DNA of 36,837 nt from positions 1 through 36,837 of the forward strand of contig NZ_CAJHAD010000026.1 in the NCBI RefSeq assembly GCF_904846285.1. Reading direction: 5' to 3'. This DNA is from Psychrobacter immobilis (GTDB lineage: Bacteria > Pseudomonadota > Gammaproteobacteria > Pseudomonadales > Moraxellaceae). This document shows, in pieces, positions 35,872 to 36,837 of this stretch. The notes below the pieces were generated by a model. That model was given only the letters and a program-made list of their open reading frames with translations, ran no database searches and was not told the origin of the DNA. A program made the position numbers and the translations under genes. Position 1 is the first letter of the stretch. Every line of letters begins with the position of its first letter.

Positions 35872-36603
35872 ATGTCAAACTCTCTGTTTTCAAAAGAAAT
35901 GCAAGACCAACTAAAAGAGCTTAAAGGGCAACTGAGTAAAGGTCGTGATACCAACTCAGCAGATGGCGACAATGAAAAGCCAACCGAACCTGTCTCACTG
36001 TTGACGCAAAAACAAGTTAAAAAGACGGTCAAGCAATTAGATAGCGAACATATCGACGACGATAAAGTGCTATTTATGCAAGCGATGCATGGCGTCAATC
36101 AACTAGAAGATAAAAATGTACGCTCGCCTGCCAATGCTTCAAAAGCTGGCAAACTTGACGCCGCAACGTTATCAAAACGTGCCGCAGCTCAAGGTAGTGA
36201 AGCAAGTGACTTGGGCGCAGGCCTGTCAGATATGCAAGCATTACTCAATCCTGTTGCTGCTGAAGCCTATTTGTCTTATAAGCAGCCAACCTTGCAAAAC
36301 AAAATCTTTGATCAACTCAAAAAAGGCAAGCTACGTTGGTATGACGCGGTAGATATTCATGGCTGCACCATCGAAGAAGCGCGCGTGGCGATGACCCAAC
36401 TATTAAGCCAAGCGAAACAAAATAACGAAACCATGGTAAAAATCGTCCATGGTAAAGGTTCTGAGGCCATTTTAAAAACCTGCGTCAATGGTTGGCTACG
36501 TCAATTGCCAGAAGTATTGGCTTTTTGCTCTGCCCCACCAAAAGATGGCGGTAATGGTGCGGTATTGGTCTTACTTAAAAAGCCTAAAAATGATGGCGAG
36601 TAG
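35872..36603 (+). CDS. Smr (small MutS-related) domain protein
   Basis: A 243-residue protein. Residues about 155-240 form an Smr domain: DIHG (161-164, usually DLHG), VKIVHGKGSE (189-198) and GGNGAVLVLL (226-235). Residues 1-150 are charged and helical with low-complexity parts, and include LFSKEMQDQLKELKGQLS; no MutS ATPase is present, so it is the SmrA/SmrB type. Smr domains cleave RNA or nicked DNA; E. coli SmrB cuts mRNA at collided ribosomes, and the N-terminal helix here recalls that class, but the match is not certain. No Shine-Dalgarno is visible. It follows trpC by 100 bases with no clear terminator between, so it may be read with the trp operon. Confidence 0.88.
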   Translation: MSNSLFSKEMQDQLKELKGQLSKGRDTNSADGDNEKPTEPVSLLTQKQVKKTVKQLDSEHIDDDKVLFMQAMHGVNQLEDKNVRSPANASKAGKLDAATLSKRAAAQGSEASDLGAGLSDMQALLNPVAAEAYLSYKQPTLQNKIFDQLKKGKLRWYDAVDIHGCTIEEARVAMTQLLSQAKQNNETMVKIVHGKGSEAILKTCVNGWLRQLPEVLAFCSAPPKDGGNGAVLVLLKKPKNDGE

Positions 36604-36630
36604 TTGTTAGTTTTAGCTCAACATCAAAAT

Positions 36631-36660
36631 AAAAAGGACTGCAAATCGCAGTCCTTTTTT
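36631..36660 (+). terminator. Rho-independent terminator after the Smr gene
   Basis: A 12-base-pair perfect stem (36631-36642 with 36648-36659), a 5-base loop, ending in a T-run. It probably terminates the trpGDC-smr transcript. Confidence 0.94.
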
Positions 36661-36837
36661 ATAAAGAAAATCGTACAATTTTTTAATCATAAGCTTCAAT
36701 TATATATGCCATTATTTTTATATCTCTATTTTTCCGTTTAAAAAACAGTGAAATCAGAACTATAGTCAGTCTTTTATAAATAAGATACAATTGTTTTAAA
36801 ACAAGCGAAATGGTATAAGAATATATGACCTATTCAG
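36661..36837. other. Right-end AT-rich non-coding sequence
   Basis: 177 AT-rich bases with no supported gene or clear signal; probably the upstream region of a gene beyond the window. Confidence 0.6.

Overview
The window looks like chromosomal sequence from a gammaproteobacterium of the Moraxellaceae, most likely Psychrobacter. This is an inference from gene content (trpGDC without an adjacent trpE, a YejABEF-type peptide importer, LtrA, FabI, DUF1543), moderate-to-low G+C, and the style of the proteins. No database search was possible. Nearly all of it is core-genome housekeeping. I found no phage, integron, CRISPR array, toxin-antitoxin or biosynthetic cluster, and no convincing wholly new system.

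Layout. 1-800: an AT-rich FMN-binding (pyridoxamine-phosphate-oxidase-like) gene, then a long imperfect palindrome. 797-6241 (minus): the DEAH RNA helicase hrpA and a two-gene DUF1543/unknown operon. 6415-9332: a DASS/SLC13 carboxylate or anion transporter (minus), a 487-base gap with a palindrome cluster, a 53-codon acidic gene (plus) with its own terminator, and a YoaK/DUF1275 membrane protein (minus). 9378-11293: divergent fabI and folE. 11336-14170 (minus): an iron-dependent alcohol dehydrogenase and LtrA. 14227-20980 (minus): a YejABEF-type peptide ABC importer in which the glyoxalase II gene gloB lies between the binding-protein gene and the permease genes. 21222-27145 (minus): lemA, a large M48 metalloprotease, a gene I propose encodes a divergent DNA polymerase III psi subunit (HolD), and serC. 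27263-27499 (minus): the 4.5S/SRP RNA gene with promoter and terminator. 27754-30420: a periplasmic SIMPL protein, a DUF4124 protein and an unrecognised probable lipoprotein. 30634-32108 (minus): glnA. A 780-base non-coding stretch separates it from trpG-trpD-trpC and an Smr-domain gene (plus), which run to 36603.

How the genes relate. The clear functional units are peptide uptake (yejA, yejBEF), tryptophan and possibly folate synthesis (trpGDC, folE), nitrogen assimilation (glnA), serine/pyridoxine metabolism (serC), fatty-acid elongation (fabI) and envelope quality control (lemA plus M48 peptidase). Strong intrinsic terminators can be read after the DASS transporter, the small acidic gene, fabI, folE, gloB, serC, ffs, the SIMPL gene, glnA and the Smr gene, so most transcription units can be delimited. 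The items most worth a second look are the HolD candidate with its long low-complexity linker, the approximately 500-residue C-terminal extension of the M48 protease, the 53-residue acidic protein, and the palindromes upstream of it and between glnA and trpG.
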